Below are positions 8,816 through 20,226 of a DNA stretch of 64,000 nt, one piece after another (the stretch's first letter is position 1; every line of letters starts with the position of its first letter). The DNA comes from Herbinix hemicellulosilytica (GTDB taxonomy: Bacteria > Bacillota > Clostridia > Lachnospirales > Lachnospiraceae): assembly GCF_002904165.1 (NCBI RefSeq), contig NZ_CVTD020000005.1, forward strand, positions 1 to 64,000, written 5' to 3'. Position numbers and translations under genes: made by a program. The notes under the pieces were generated by a model, which saw nothing but the letters and a program-made list of their open reading frames with translations, had not been told where the DNA came from and ran no database searches.

Positions 8816-9337
8816 TTATATTATTTCATCCCAATTGCAGCCATCTGCCAGTATCCTTGCTACTTCCTCAAGCCCTTTAAGATCAGTCTGGTCAAACCTG
8901 TTAAATTCAGGGCTGTCAATATCAAGAACACCTACAATACGGTCGCCTGCTATAATAGGTATGACTATCTCTGAATTTGATGCACTGTCACAAGCGATAT
9001 GTCCAGGAAAGGCGTGGACATCGGGAACCAGTTGGGATTTGGCTTGGGCTACAGCAGTACCGCAAACTCCTTTTCCTACGGGGATACGGATACAGGCGGG
9101 CTTACCCTGGAAAGGGCCCAAGACAAGTTCTTTATTTTTCAGCAGATAAAAACCTACCCAGTTTATATCTGGGAGGGTAAGGTTTAGCAAAGCTGAGGCA
9201 TTTGCAAGATTGGCTATGGGATAGGTTTCATTTTCAATAAGTGATGAAAGCTGGGCAAATAATAAATTGTAACATGCCTGCTTATCTGTAAGGTAAAGAT
9301 CCGAAAGTTTTTCATTATCTTGTTGTTGGGTATTCAT
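8816..9337 (-). CDS. msrC: Free methionine-(R)-sulfoxide reductase (GAF domain)
   Basis: 173 aa forming one GAF domain. Free-Met-(R)-sulfoxide reductase repairs oxidised free methionine using thioredoxin. The three Cys of the family are present: C82 (PACIRIP), C92 (GVCGTA) and C116 (HIACDS), with INWVGFYL and GVLDIDSPEFNRF as further signatures. AGGAGA lies upstream of the ATG. It stands alone. Confidence 0.9.
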   Translation of the reverse strand: MNTQQQDNEKLSDLYLTDKQACYNLLFAQLSSLIENETYPIANLANASALLNLTLPDINWVGFYLLKNKELVLGPFQGKPACIRIPVGKGVCGTAVAQAKSQLVPDVHAFPGHIACDSASNSEIVIPIIAGDRIVGVLDIDSPEFNRFDQTDLKGLEEVARILADGCNWDEII

Positions 9338-9609
9338 ATTTTACTTCTCCTGTTAACTATATTGAATTAATTTATACTATTCTGATTATAGTATTTGTAA
9401 TGAAACATTTCAACCATAGGAATATTTTATAGTTTCAGCCCTGCATTTTATAATTTAAAACATTGAATCAGTTTATTGATTAATATATTATTGTATGGTA
9501 AGGGCTTTCGCTCTTATCAGAATTAATATGTTGCAAAATAATACATCAGCAAAATTGCGATAAAGTTAACTGTGTATGTATTATTCGGATCTATCTGACG
9601 GAGGATATC
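9338..9609. other. Divergent promoter region
   Basis: 272 bases between the divergent msrC and thpR genes. Very AT-rich, with no hairpin or small ORF I can support. It must hold promoters for both. Confidence 0.4.
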
Positions 9610-10152
9610 ATGAGGCTTTTTACGGCAGTTATTTTTGACGATGAAATAAAAGATTCCTTGTGCGGCGTTATGGAGAAGCTGCGGCGTTTAACCGATAAGG
9701 GGAGCTTTACTTTACGGGAGAATCTGCATCTGACATTGAATTTTATAGGAGAGACCGACAAGGAAAACCTTGTTATGGATGCCATGAAAAAAGCGGTATC
9801 CCTTGCGGATGCAAAAGCTTTTGAGCTTACTTTTGCCGGTTTTGGGAGATTTAGGCGCAGTGAGGGAGATATCTGCTGGATAGGAGTTGAAAAAAACGGG
9901 CAATTAATCAGGCTTCAGAAAGAATTGGCAGACTGCCTGACTGATGTAGGCTTTGTTTTGGAAGACCGTGAATACAAACCCCATCTTACTTTGGCAAGAA
10001 GAGTAAAGTTTAAGGATAAATTTAACCAAAAGGAATTTGAGGCATATGTTCCGAGAATGACCCAGCGCGTAAGCAGGATAAGCCTGATGAAATCGGAACA
10101 TATTAAGGGGAAACTGACATATACGGAGATATTTTATGTTGATTTACAATAA
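9610..10152 (+). CDS. thpR: RNA 2',3'-cyclic phosphodiesterase
   Basis: 180 aa, member of the 2H phosphoesterase family that opens 2',3'-cyclic phosphates on RNA ends. The two catalytic HxTx motifs are HLTL at 40-43 and HLTL at 125-128, each in the expected half. The start is ATG 9610 with GGAGG 8-9 bp upstream. Length is normal for ThpR/LigT. Confidence 0.9.
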   Translation: MRLFTAVIFDDEIKDSLCGVMEKLRRLTDKGSFTLRENLHLTLNFIGETDKENLVMDAMKKAVSLADAKAFELTFAGFGRFRRSEGDICWIGVEKNGQLIRLQKELADCLTDVGFVLEDREYKPHLTLARRVKFKDKFNQKEFEAYVPRMTQRVSRISLMKSEHIKGKLTYTEIFYVDLQ

Positions 10153-10305
10153 TAATTATTAATTTTAAAATTCATAATAAAACGGTTTATTATTAATTCT
10201 AAAACTGCTTTTCATATTCAAGCAAAAATGAGATGCAATTATAGTGCTGTAATACACTGTATAATTTTTATCTGTAATTAAATGACCTAATGGTATGGGG
10301 GAATT

Positions 10306-12048
10306 ATGTTTAAACTGGCAAGATACTTAAGATATTTTAAGAAAGAAGTTATTATAGGGCCTTTTTTTAAACTTCTGGAAGCGGTATTTGAACTCATTGT
10401 TCCGCTTGTTATGGCATCTATTATAGATATAGGAATAAAAAATAAGGATACGGCTTATGTGCTCCAAAGGGGAGGAATAATACTCCTTCTCGGCTTTATG
10501 GGGCTTGTTTTTGCGCTTATTTGTCAATACTGTGCAGCCAGGGCATCCCAGGGATTTGGAACTATGGTAAGAAACGACCTGTATGCCCATATAAATTCTT
10601 TTTCCCATGCGGAACTGGATTTGTTTGGGACAGATACTCTGATTAATGTTCTTACAAATGATCTTAATCAGATGCAGTTGGCAGTAGCTATGCTGATAAG
10701 GCTTGTGGTAAGAGTACCTTTTCTCATAATCGGTGCGATAGTAATGTCCATGATTTTGGATTTAAAGTTGTCGGTCATATTTTTGATAGTGGCTCCGTTG
10801 GTTTCAGCGGTATTATACCTGATTATGAAAAAGTCTGTACCGTTTTATAAAGCCAGGCAAAAGAAATTGGATAAGGTATCTTTGATAACCAGGGAAAGTT
10901 TAAGCGGCGCCAGGGTAATCAGGGCTTTTTCCAAACAGGAACATGAGATAGAAAGATTTAAAAGGGCTAATGACGAAGTGGCCGACATTGCCATAAGTGT
11001 CGGCAAAATTTCTGCCTTTTTAAACCCGGCTACCTTTGCCATTTTAAATATTGCAATTCTTACAATTTTATGGTTCGGAGGTATCAGGGTTAACGAAGGC
11101 AGTCTGACCCAGGGGGAAGTTGTTGCCTTTACCAACTATATAACTCAAATATCTTTGGCTTTGGTGGTCTTTGCCAATCTTGTGGTTATATTTACAAAGG
11201 CTGCGGCATCGGCAGCAAGAATTAATAATGTATTTGAAACTGTGCCTACGCTTACGGATAAAGCCGGCGACAGATCCAATTTGTCATCGGAAGAATTAAC
11301 GGATACAGGCTTGGACGGGTATCCGCTTATCAGCTTTGAAAATGTTTCTTTTGCTTATCCAGGAACGGACAAATATGCCCTGGAGGATATTAATATTGAC
11401 ATAAATGAGGGTGAGATAGTAGGAATTATAGGAGGAACCGGATCGGGCAAGTCAACATTGGTCAATCTTCTGCCCAGATTTTATGACGTAAGTAAGGGAG
11501 TTATAAAAATTAAAGGGAAACCGGTACAGGATTTTTCCATTGACAGTCTTAGGAAAATTTTTGGCCTTGTACCTCAAAAAGCAGTCCTTTTTTCGGGAAG
11601 CATTTCGGATAATATCAGATATTATAAAGAAGATGCAACCATGGAAGAGATTAAGTGGGCGATAGAAATAGCCCAGGCAAAAGATTTTGTGGAACGGCTT
11701 CCTAACGGATATGACACCATAATCAGACAGGGCGGAAAGAACTTATCTGGAGGGCAAAGGCAGCGTATTACTATAGCCAGGGCTCTTGTCAGAAATCCAA
11801 AAATACTTATACTGGACGACAGTTTCAGTGCCCTGGATTATGCTACCGATGCCAATTTAAGAGAGGCTCTAAAGAAAAACTTAAAAAACACAACGGTAAT
11901 TATGGTTTCACAGAGAGCAAACACGATAAAGAATGCGGACAAGATTATTGTTTTGGATGATGGCAAGGTGGCTGGTATAGGCAAACATGAAGATTTGTAC
12001 AGGTCCTGTCATGTATATAAAGAAATTTGTGATTCCCAGATAAGCTAA
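10306..12048 (+). CDS. ABC exporter half-transporter with a degenerate ATPase site
   Basis: 580 aa: an N-terminal six-helix exporter domain (about 15-310) and an ATPase domain (about 340-575). Walker A GGTGSGKST starts at residue 376 and the signature LSGGQRQR is canonical. The Walker B catalytic Glu is replaced by Asp (LDD, D504-D505), and the H-loop His by Gln536 (VSQRAN). This is the pattern of the non-hydrolysing partner in heterodimeric multidrug exporters such as BmrC/BmrD or TM287/288. The partner gene starts 11 bp after its stop with its own AAGGAGG. Substrate unknown; multidrug or lipid export is likely. Confidence 0.92.
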   Translation: MFKLARYLRYFKKEVIIGPFFKLLEAVFELIVPLVMASIIDIGIKNKDTAYVLQRGGIILLLGFMGLVFALICQYCAARASQGFGTMVRNDLYAHINSFSHAELDLFGTDTLINVLTNDLNQMQLAVAMLIRLVVRVPFLIIGAIVMSMILDLKLSVIFLIVAPLVSAVLYLIMKKSVPFYKARQKKLDKVSLITRESLSGARVIRAFSKQEHEIERFKRANDEVADIAISVGKISAFLNPATFAILNIAILTILWFGGIRVNEGSLTQGEVVAFTNYITQISLALVVFANLVVIFTKAAASAARINNVFETVPTLTDKAGDRSNLSSEELTDTGLDGYPLISFENVSFAYPGTDKYALEDINIDINEGEIVGIIGGTGSGKSTLVNLLPRFYDVSKGVIKIKGKPVQDFSIDSLRKIFGLVPQKAVLFSGSISDNIRYYKEDATMEEIKWAIEIAQAKDFVERLPNGYDTIIRQGGKNLSGGQRQRITIARALVRNPKILILDDSFSALDYATDANLREALKKNLKNTTVIMVSQRANTIKNADKIIVLDDGKVAGIGKHEDLYRSCHVYKEICDSQIS

Positions 12049-12059
12049 GGAGGTATCCT

Positions 12060-13811
12060 ATGACATCGAAAGAGAGCAATCAGACACTAAAAAGATTATT
12101 TTCATATGCAAAACCATACAGAATGTATCTGATAGGGGCTCTTTTCAGTGCTTTAGTCAGTGTTCTTTTGTCACTTTTGCTTCCGGTTTTTCTGGGAAAA
12201 GCGGTTGACTTTATTGCAGGACCGGGAAAGGTGGATTTTAACGGGCTTTTAAGGACTATTGCTTATATGGCCTTGTTTATTGCGGGAAGTTGCATTTTCC
12301 AGTGGACCATGTCTTTTTGTACAAGCAAGATAACATATTTTACCGTTAAGGATTTAAGAAACAGCGTATATGAAAAATTAAATATAGTACCTTTGGAGGT
12401 AATCGATAAAACTCCCCACGGCAATATAATAAATACTATGGTAAATGATATAGATGCTGTTTCCGACGGGCTTTTGCAGGGCCTAACCCAGTTGTTTTCG
12501 GGAATAATGACTATTGTGGGAACTATTGGACTTATGTTAAGCATTAATCTGGGCATAGGTTTTGCGGTTATCCTTCTTACTCCTCTGTCCTTATTTGTGG
12601 CTTCATTTATATCACGAAGGACTTATCGGAAATTTACCGAGCAGACCGAGATAAAAGGAGAAATGGGCGGTCTGATAGAAGAAATGCTGGGTAATCAAAA
12701 ACTTATAAAAGCATTCTCATATGAGGACAGGGCTTTGGAAAGATTTAAAGAAATAAACGCAAGACTTCATAAATGCGGAGTTATGGCGCAGTTTTATTCG
12801 TCCCTTACCAATCCTTGTACCCGCTTTGTCAACGGTGTGGTATATGCCAGTGTAGGTATTTTGGGCGCATTTTCAGCAATAAGGGGAAATTTGTCCGTAG
12901 GGCAGCTTACAAGCTTTCTGGCCTATGCCAATCAGTATACAAAACCGTTTAATGAAATCTCGGGAGTTATTACGGAGTTTCAATCCGCCCTGGCCAGTGC
13001 AAAGAGGGTTTTTGCCCTTATTGATCTTGAGCCTGAGCCTTCCGATGAAGGCCTGCTTTCCGGTATTCAAGCAGACGGAAGGGTAAGCCTTAAGAATGTG
13101 TATTTTTCATATGATAAAAGTGTAAAACTTATAGAGGATCTCAATCTGGAAGTTAAGCCGGGCAGCAGAATTGCAATTGTAGGACCAACAGGTTCCGGAA
13201 AGACAACGGTTATAAACCTGCTTATGCGTTTTTATGATGCTGATAAGGGAACAATAGAAGTAAGCGGTGTAGATATAAAGAAGATGCAAAGGAAAGCCCT
13301 TCGAAATATGTACGGAATGGTGCTTCAGGACACCTGGCTGTTTGAAGGAACCGTAAGAGAAAATATAGCTTACGGCAAAGAAGATGCCACAGAGGAAGAA
13401 ATAATAAATGCAGCTAAAGCTGCCTATGCCCACAGTTTTATCGAGCGGCTGCCTAACGGCTATGATACTGTTATAACCAAAGAAGGGTCAAATCTTTCCC
13501 AGGGCCAAAGACAGCTTCTTTCCATCGCCAGAGTTATGTTAATAAAGCCTCCCATGCTGATACTGGATGAGGCCACCAGTAATATCGATACCAGAACAGA
13601 AATTCATATACAGAAGGCCTTTGCCAGACTGATGGAGGGGCGGACCAGCTTTATTGTAGCCCACAGGTTATCTACTATAAAAGAATCCGATCTTATTCTG
13701 GTTATGAATCAGGGAAGGATTGTCGAACAGGGAAGTCATGAAGAACTTTTGCGTAAAGAAGGCTTTTATCATAAACTTTATTACAGCCAGTTTCATGTTA
13801 CACAAACATAA
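12060..13811 (+). CDS. ABC exporter half-transporter, catalytically competent partner
   Basis: 583 aa with an exporter membrane domain (about 15-320) and an ATPase domain. Walker A GPTGSGKTT starts at residue 375. Walker B LDEATSNID has the catalytic E504, and the H-loop His535 (VAHRL) is intact. Its signature is LSQGQRQL rather than LSGGQ, so the heterodimer probably has one active and one degenerate ATP site. Co-transcribed with the preceding gene. Confidence 0.92.
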   Translation: MTSKESNQTLKRLFSYAKPYRMYLIGALFSALVSVLLSLLLPVFLGKAVDFIAGPGKVDFNGLLRTIAYMALFIAGSCIFQWTMSFCTSKITYFTVKDLRNSVYEKLNIVPLEVIDKTPHGNIINTMVNDIDAVSDGLLQGLTQLFSGIMTIVGTIGLMLSINLGIGFAVILLTPLSLFVASFISRRTYRKFTEQTEIKGEMGGLIEEMLGNQKLIKAFSYEDRALERFKEINARLHKCGVMAQFYSSLTNPCTRFVNGVVYASVGILGAFSAIRGNLSVGQLTSFLAYANQYTKPFNEISGVITEFQSALASAKRVFALIDLEPEPSDEGLLSGIQADGRVSLKNVYFSYDKSVKLIEDLNLEVKPGSRIAIVGPTGSGKTTVINLLMRFYDADKGTIEVSGVDIKKMQRKALRNMYGMVLQDTWLFEGTVRENIAYGKEDATEEEIINAAKAAYAHSFIERLPNGYDTVITKEGSNLSQGQRQLLSIARVMLIKPPMLILDEATSNIDTRTEIHIQKAFARLMEGRTSFIVAHRLSTIKESDLILVMNQGRIVEQGSHEELLRKEGFYHKLYYSQFHVTQT

Positions 13812-14010
13812 TTGATATTTGCCGTTTATTATCAAAAAACATAATTAATTTAGATATTAATTAACAGATATTTAGAAATAAGGGATATGGGTATAGTAAA
13901 TAAGCAAAGTTGAAAATCTGATTTGCCATCGTTTTATTTTTAATATAAGACAGAATTCAGAATATGAAAAGTTTTTTACAATACTAACCGGTTATTAAAG
14001 ATTTTCGAAG

Positions 14011-14058
14011 CCTGCTGTGAAATGTGCTTATATAAACACATACACGGCAGGTTTAATT
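14011..14058 (+). terminator. Terminator-like hairpin after the ABC exporter operon
   Basis: CCTGCTGTG (14011-14019) pairs with CACGGCAGG (14043-14051), with an inner ATGTG/CACAT stem, then TTTAATTATT. It lies 200 nt past the exporter stop and 40 nt before the uvrB SOS box. Confidence 0.6.
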
Positions 14059-14094
14059 ATTGAATACCCAGGTATTGTGCATAATGGAAAAATA

Positions 14095-14106
14095 GAACAA
14101 ACATTC
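14095..14106 (+). promoter_or_regulatory. Probable LexA (SOS) box of uvrBA
   Basis: GAACAAACATTC matches the Gram-positive LexA consensus GAAC-N4-GTTC at 7 of 8 fixed positions. It sits just upstream of a good promoter and in front of uvrB, a standard SOS target. Confidence 0.6.
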
Positions 14107-14115
14107 GAAAATCTA

Positions 14116-14144
14116 TTGCTTTTGCCAAACCACTGTGATATAAT
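14116..14144 (+). promoter_or_regulatory. Extended -10 promoter of uvrBA
   Basis: TTGCTT (14116-14121), a 17-bp spacer, then TGATATAAT with a perfect -10 at 14139-14144. The leader to uvrB would be about 290 nt and is AT-rich with no riboswitch that I recognise. Confidence 0.6.
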
Positions 14145-14439
14145 TACAGACACTTAAGTAGATATATAGGATATTTATAAACTTATAAAATTAATGCACT
14201 TATATGTTTATATTTACATATAACGGATAAAGTTAATATAGGCAATTATATTTCAAATATACAGTTTATAAAAAGTTCAAAAATACATTTTATATAAACT
14301 TATGATTATTAGATCCCTAAGCTTGATGAAGGGCAGATTGGTTTGTAAATTAATAAACAACCGAATATATTAGAAAGTATTATTATTTTATCAAGTGTTA
14401 TACGAAATATGCAGGTAACTATGAAAGGAAGGTGTCGTT

Positions 14440-16434
14440 ATGGAGTTTAAGCTGGTTTCCGAGTTTTCCCCGACGGGAGATCAGCCCCAAGCCATACAGG
14501 CTTTGGTGGAAGGCTTCAAAAAAGGTAACAAATATCAGACATTGCTTGGGGTAACAGGATCGGGAAAAACCTTTACCATGGCCAATGTTATACAAAAACT
14601 CCAAAAACCTACCTTAGTCATAGCTCATAATAAAACCCTTGCGGCTCAGTTATACGGAGAATTTAAAGAATTTTTTCCGGAAAATGCAGTTGAATATTTT
14701 GTAAGCTACTATGATTATTATCAGCCGGAAGCATATGTACCGTCAACGGATACCTATATAGAAAAGGATTCATCTATCAATGACGAGATTGACAAACTGC
14801 GTCACTCCGCTACGGCAGCGCTGACAGAGCGAAGAGATGTTATAGTTGTGGCCAGTGTATCCTGTATTTACGGACTGGGTAGTCCTATAGATTACCAGAA
14901 CATGGTTCTGTCTTTGCGGCCGGGGATGATAAAAGACAGGGATGAAGTGTTAAGAAAACTTATAGACATACAGTATGTAAGGAATGATATGGACTTTAAA
15001 CGCGGCTCTTTCAGAGTACGGGGTGACGTGGTAGAGATATTCCCAGCTTCCTCCGCAGATGTAGCTGTAAGGGTAGAATTCTTTGGAGATGAAGTGGACA
15101 GGATATTGGAGATAGATGTACTTACGGGTGAGATAAAAAGCAGCTTAAAGCACATAGCCATATTTCCCGCATCCCACTATGTAGTGGCACCGGAACAGTT
15201 GGAGATAGCGATAAAAAATATAGAGGCAGAATTAGAAGAGAGAATCCGTTACTTTAAGAGCGAGGACAAGCTGCTTGAAGCTCAGAGAATAGCCGAAAGA
15301 ACATATTTTGATATAGAGATGCTCAGGGAGACGGGTTTTTGCTCAGGTATCGAGAATTACTCCAGGCACCTTACCGGATTGAAACCCGGACAACCTCCCC
15401 ATACGCTTATTGATTATTTTCCGGATGATTTTCTGATAATCGTAGACGAATCCCATATGACAATTCCGCAGATAAGGGGAATGTATGCAGGGGACAGGTC
15501 CAGAAAGCAAACACTGGTGGATTACGGTTTCAGACTGCCTTCGGCTCTGGATAACAGGCCCCTTAATTTTGAGGAATTCGAAAGCAAGATAAATCAGATA
15601 CTGTTTGTTTCAGCCACACCAGCAGAATACGAAAGAGAGCACGAACAGCTTCGGGTGGAACAGGTTATACGGCCTACCGGCCTTTTGGATCCGGAAGTTT
15701 CCGTTCGGCCGGTTGAAGGTCAGATTGATGATCTGCTTGGAGAGATCCGAAAAGAAATTGAGAAAAAGAATAAAGTTCTTGTAACTACCCTGACTAAGAG
15801 AATGGCCGAGGATCTGACTTCTTACTTAAGAGAAGTCGGCATCAGGGTAAAATATCTGCATTCCGATATTGATACCCTGGAGCGGTCGGAAATAATCAGG
15901 GACATGAGAATGGATTTGTTTGATGTTCTTGTAGGTATAAATCTTTTAAGGGAAGGCCTTGATATACCGGAAGTTGGACTGGTGGCAATTCTTGACGCCG
16001 ACAAGGAAGGTTTCTTACGGTCTGAAACATCTTTGATACAGACCATAGGAAGAGCCGCCCGAAACGCCCAAGGCCGGGTTATCATGTATGCCGATATTAT
16101 AACCGAAGCCATGCGAAACGCAATCGGTGAGACTAACCGCAGAAGAAAGATACAGCATGAATATAACCTTAAACACGGAATTACACCTACAACCATACAG
16201 AAAAAGGTACGGGATTTGATAAGCATATCTAAAAAGATTGACCAGAATATCAATGAGATTGAAAAAGATTTAGAATCCATGTCAAAGCAGGAATTAAACG
16301 AGCTGGTTAAAAAGATTACCAAGCAAATGCATGCTGCGGCTGCGGAACTTAACTTTGAGCTGGCTGCCGAGTTGCGTGATAAGATGATAGAGATAAAAAA
16401 ACACCTGCTTGAACTGGAAGGAGAAAATAAATAA
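14440..16434 (+). CDS. uvrB: UvrABC excinuclease subunit B
   Basis: 664 aa, full length. UvrB is the damage-verifying helicase of nucleotide excision repair; it is loaded by UvrA and recruits UvrC. Seen: the N-terminal [16 protein letters not shown]-loop, the beta-hairpin region [12 protein letters not shown], helicase motifs DESH and QTIGRAARN, and a C-terminal UVR domain (about 620-660) that binds UvrC. AAAGGAAGG precedes the ATG. uvrA follows after about 160 nt. No uvrC is in the window. Confidence 0.98.
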   Translation: MEFKLVSEFSPTGDQPQAIQALVEGFKKGNKYQTLLGVTGSGKTFTMANVIQKLQKPTLVIAHNKTLAAQLYGEFKEFFPENAVEYFVSYYDYYQPEAYVPSTDTYIEKDSSINDEIDKLRHSATAALTERRDVIVVASVSCIYGLGSPIDYQNMVLSLRPGMIKDRDEVLRKLIDIQYVRNDMDFKRGSFRVRGDVVEIFPASSADVAVRVEFFGDEVDRILEIDVLTGEIKSSLKHIAIFPASHYVVAPEQLEIAIKNIEAELEERIRYFKSEDKLLEAQRIAERTYFDIEMLRETGFCSGIENYSRHLTGLKPGQPPHTLIDYFPDDFLIIVDESHMTIPQIRGMYAGDRSRKQTLVDYGFRLPSALDNRPLNFEEFESKINQILFVSATPAEYEREHEQLRVEQVIRPTGLLDPEVSVRPVEGQIDDLLGEIRKEIEKKNKVLVTTLTKRMAEDLTSYLREVGIRVKYLHSDIDTLERSEIIRDMRMDLFDVLVGINLLREGLDIPEVGLVAILDADKEGFLRSETSLIQTIGRAARNAQGRVIMYADIITEAMRNAIGETNRRRKIQHEYNLKHGITPTTIQKKVRDLISISKKIDQNINEIEKDLESMSKQELNELVKKITKQMHAAAAELNFELAAELRDKMIEIKKHLLELEGENK

Positions 16435-16592
16435 CGGAAAAATATCTTTTATCGGATGGCATTGAAAGCTTGTCCGCTACGATATTATAGAAATTAAATA
16501 TACCTATTAATTTTATTTAAAGTATTATATATATTTATAAACTTTACGAATTAAAATGCACAGATATACGATTTAACGAAACAGGTGAAATT

Positions 16593-19427
16593 ATGTCAGA
16601 TCAAAAAAAATATATCAGAATAAGAGGAGCTAAAGAAAATAATTTAAAGAACATTGATGTAAATATACCCAGAGATCAGCTGGTAGTTCTTACAGGCCTT
16701 TCAGGGTCAGGAAAATCATCCCTGGCTTTTGATACCATATATGCCGAAGGGCAAAGAAGATATATGGAATCGTTGTCTTCTTATGCCAGACAGTTCTTGG
16801 GGCAAATGGAGAAACCCGATGTGGAAAGCATAGAAGGCCTGCCTCCGGCTATATCAATCGATCAGAAATCGACAAACCGCAACCCCAGATCCACGGTCGG
16901 AACTGTTACGGAAATTTACGATTACCTGCGGCTTTTATTTGCCAGGGTAGGTATCCCACATTGTCCCAATTGCGGAATGGAAATAAAAAAGCAAAGCGTG
17001 GACCAGATGGTTGATGAGATAATGAGCCTTCCCGAAGGAACCAGAATCCAGCTTTTGGCTCCTGTGGTACGGGGACGTAAAGGGGCTCATGCAAAACTGT
17101 TTGAACAGGCAAAGCGCAGCGGATATGTCAGGGTAAGAGTTGACGGAAGTATTTATGATTTAAGTGAAGAAATAAGCTTGGACAAGAATATAAAGCATAA
17201 TATTGAAATAATTGTTGACCGTTTGGTTATTAAAGAGGGCATAGAGCAAAGGCTGACAGATTCTATTGAAAATGTGCTAAAGCTTGCCGACGGCCTTATG
17301 ATCGTGGATGTAGTAGGCGGTGAGCCTATGCAATTCAGCCAAAATTTTGCCTGTCCAGATTGCGGCATAAGTATAGAAGAACTGGAGCCCAGGGTATTTT
17401 CATTCAACAATCCTTTCGGGGCTTGTCCTGAGTGCCACGGGCTGGGAATCAGAATGGAATTTGATGAGGACCTTCTTATTCCTGATAAAGATTTAAGCCT
17501 TATAGGTGGGGCCATTGCAGCTCCCGGCTGGCAATCCGTCAAGGATAAAGGGAGTTTCACAAGAAGTATTTTGGAAGCTATGGCCAAAGCGTATGATTTT
17601 GACTTAAATACCCCTTATAAAGACCTGCCCCAGCATGTAAAGGATATTTTCATGTACGGTACCGGCGGGAAATCTGTACAGGTTCACTACAAAAGCCAGA
17701 GAGGGCATGGAGTGTATGACGTTACTTTTGAAGGCCTTATAAAGAATGTTGAAAGACGTTACAGGGAAACTTCATCAGAAACAGCAAAACAGGAATATGA
17801 AACATTTATGAGAACTATTCCATGCAGCTCCTGTAACGGTAAAAGGCTCAGAAAAGAAGCACTTGCCGTTACCGTAGGCGGCAAAAATATAGCTGAGATG
17901 ACGGAAATGTCCGTCCGTGACCTGGCTGAATTTATGGAAAACATAGAACTTACCGATATGCAGATGAAGATCGGTGAGATGATATTGAAAGAAATTAAAG
18001 CCAGGTTGAAGTTCCTGATAAGTGTAGGCCTGGATTATCTTACTCTTGCCAGGTCTACAGGGACTTTGTCCGGAGGAGAGGCTCAAAGAATCCGACTGGC
18101 TACGCAAATCGGTTCCGGTTTGGTAGGCGTGGCGTATATACTGGACGAGCCCAGCATAGGGCTTCATCAGAGAGATAACGATAAGCTGATTAAGGCTTTG
18201 CAGGATTTGAGGGATTTAGGAAATACCCTGATAGTGGTAGAGCATGATCTGGATACCATGTATGCGGCAGACCATATTGTGGATATAGGACCCGGAGCCG
18301 GTGAACACGGTGGAATGGTTGTTGCCGAGGGTACGGTAGAAGATATTATTAAGGCTGAGAATTCCATTACCGGTGCATATCTTAGCGGTAGAATAAAAAT
18401 TCCTGTACCCAAAGAGAGACGTAAACCTACGGGATTCCTTACTATTGTGGATGCACATGAAAATAACCTTAAACACATAAACGTAGATATACCTTTGGGA
18501 GTGATGACCTGTATTACAGGCGTGTCCGGTTCGGGAAAGAGTTCACTTATAAATGAAATTCTGTATAAAAAACTGGCCAGAGAACTTAATCGGGCCCATA
18601 CGATACCCGGAGCTCACAAAGATATACTAGGTATAGACCAATTGGACAAAGTTATAAATATTGACCAATCCCCTATAGGAAGGACACCCAGGTCAAATCC
18701 TGCTACTTATACCGGAGTGTTTGATCAAATCAGGGATTTGTTTGCTGCAACTCCGGATGCCAAGATGCGAGGGTATACCAAAGGAAGATTCAGCTTCAAT
18801 GTAAAAGGTGGACGCTGCGAAGCCTGCAGCGGAGACGGTATTATAAAGATAGAGATGAACTTCCTTCCCGATATTTATGTTCCCTGTGAAGTTTGTAACG
18901 GGAAAAGATACAACAGGGAAACCCTGGAGGTAAAATATAAGGGCAAGAGCATATATGATGTACTTAACATGACTGTGGAAGAAGCGTTAAAGTTCTTTGA
19001 AAATATTCCGTCTATAAAAAGAAAGATACAGACTTTGTATGATGTAGGCCTGTCCTATATCAGGCTCGGACATCCATCCACAACCCTTTCCGGCGGTGAA
19101 GCCCAGAGAATTAAACTGGCAACTGAGCTGAGCAAGAGAAGTACGGGAAGAACCATTTATATACTGGACGAACCTACAACCGGACTTCATTTTGCCGATG
19201 TTCATAAACTGATTGACATTTTAAAGAGATTCTGCGAATCGGGAAATACCGTAGTCGTAATAGAACACAATTTGGATGTTATAAAGACAGCGGATTATAT
19301 TATTGACATGGGGCCGGAAGGCGGAGATAAGGGTGGGACTGTTGTAGCCTGCGGAACTCCGGAAGAAGTGGCTCAAAATGAGAAGTCCTATACCGGTCAA
19401 TACCTGAAGAAATATTTACAGGGATAA
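16593..19427 (+). CDS. uvrA: UvrABC excinuclease subunit A
   Basis: 944 aa, full length. UvrA is the dimeric ABC-type ATPase that finds bulky lesions and loads UvrB. Two P-loops ([14 protein letters not shown] near the start, [14 protein letters not shown] near 640) and two LSGGE signatures are present. Zinc-binding Cys clusters include CPNCG, CPDCG...CPECHG and CEACSGDG...CEVCNGKRY. It is on the same strand as uvrB and is closed by a terminator. Confidence 0.98.
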   Translation: MSDQKKYIRIRGAKENNLKNIDVNIPRDQLVVLTGLSGSGKSSLAFDTIYAEGQRRYMESLSSYARQFLGQMEKPDVESIEGLPPAISIDQKSTNRNPRSTVGTVTEIYDYLRLLFARVGIPHCPNCGMEIKKQSVDQMVDEIMSLPEGTRIQLLAPVVRGRKGAHAKLFEQAKRSGYVRVRVDGSIYDLSEEISLDKNIKHNIEIIVDRLVIKEGIEQRLTDSIENVLKLADGLMIVDVVGGEPMQFSQNFACPDCGISIEELEPRVFSFNNPFGACPECHGLGIRMEFDEDLLIPDKDLSLIGGAIAAPGWQSVKDKGSFTRSILEAMAKAYDFDLNTPYKDLPQHVKDIFMYGTGGKSVQVHYKSQRGHGVYDVTFEGLIKNVERRYRETSSETAKQEYETFMRTIPCSSCNGKRLRKEALAVTVGGKNIAEMTEMSVRDLAEFMENIELTDMQMKIGEMILKEIKARLKFLISVGLDYLTLARSTGTLSGGEAQRIRLATQIGSGLVGVAYILDEPSIGLHQRDNDKLIKALQDLRDLGNTLIVVEHDLDTMYAADHIVDIGPGAGEHGGMVVAEGTVEDIIKAENSITGAYLSGRIKIPVPKERRKPTGFLTIVDAHENNLKHINVDIPLGVMTCITGVSGSGKSSLINEILYKKLARELNRAHTIPGAHKDILGIDQLDKVINIDQSPIGRTPRSNPATYTGVFDQIRDLFAATPDAKMRGYTKGRFSFNVKGGRCEACSGDGIIKIEMNFLPDIYVPCEVCNGKRYNRETLEVKYKGKSIYDVLNMTVEEALKFFENIPSIKRKIQTLYDVGLSYIRLGHPSTTLSGGEAQRIKLATELSKRSTGRTIYILDEPTTGLHFADVHKLIDILKRFCESGNTVVVIEHNLDVIKTADYIIDMGPEGGDKGGTVVACGTPEEVAQNEKSYTGQYLKKYLQG

Positions 19428-19509
19428 GTTTGTTGCAAATATGGTCTGAATAAGATTAATTTTAAATTGATAAATATTAAATCGATTATAAATTATTCAT
19501 ATGTCACAA

Positions 19510-19545
19510 GGGCATTAAAGATGAAATATCTTTAATGTCCTTTTG
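19510..19545 (+). terminator. Rho-independent terminator of uvrBA
   Basis: GGGCATTAAAGAT pairs with ATCTTTAATGTCC (one wobble) around GAAAT and is followed by TTTT. Confidence 0.85.
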
Positions 19546-19572
19546 GAATATAAACTGTTGGGAGAGTTACAT

Positions 19573-20154
19573 ATGGTATCTAATTTTTTTGCCATGATAT
19601 CAAGAATGAAATTTATAGAACGCTGGTCGCTTATGCGTAACTCCAGGCAGGAGAATTTAAGCGAGCATTCCCTAGAGGTCGCTATGCTTGCCCACGCTCT
19701 GGCTGTTATCAGCAATGAACGGCTTGGCAATAATTTAAATGCGGAAAAAGCAGCAGTCCTTGGAATATACCATGATGCCACCGAAATAATAACAGGTGAT
19801 ATGCCTACTCCTATTAAGTATTTTAATAAAAATATTCAGGGGGCTTTTAAAGAGGTGGAAAAGGATGCGGCAGAAAAACTATTCTGTATGTTGCCGGATT
19901 ATTTGAAAAAATATTACGAAGATATCTTTTTTGCGTCGGAAGAAGATTTATATTTACGTAAGCTGGTAAAGGCAGCGGATAAAATATCTGCTTTGATAAA
20001 ATGTATAGAAGAGGAGAAAGCCGGAAATAGAGAGTTCGTATTGGCAAAAAAATCGCTTTATGACCAGCTTAGAAATATGAAACTGAAAGAAGCGGATATA
20101 TTTATGGAAGAATTTTTACCGGCATACAATAAGACATTGGATGAGTTAAACTGA
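19573..20154 (+). CDS. HD-domain 5'-deoxynucleotidase, YfbR-like
   Basis: 193 aa from ATG 19573; a TTG 30 nt earlier falls inside the terminator stem region, and GGGAGAG precedes the ATG. HD metal motifs are visible: the His of SEHSLEVAMLAHALA and YHDATEIITGD. YfbR-type enzymes dephosphorylate dNMPs in nucleotide salvage. The MRNSRQENLSEHS stretch is characteristic of this subfamily. Confidence 0.88.
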   Translation: MVSNFFAMISRMKFIERWSLMRNSRQENLSEHSLEVAMLAHALAVISNERLGNNLNAEKAAVLGIYHDATEIITGDMPTPIKYFNKNIQGAFKEVEKDAAEKLFCMLPDYLKKYYEDIFFASEEDLYLRKLVKAADKISALIKCIEEEKAGNREFVLAKKSLYDQLRNMKLKEADIFMEEFLPAYNKTLDELN

Positions 20155-20226
20155 TGATTTAAGGGTGTAATCAATAAGGCACTATAAGTACCTTTTGGCT
20201 CTTTATTGGAAAGAGAGGTGAAGATA

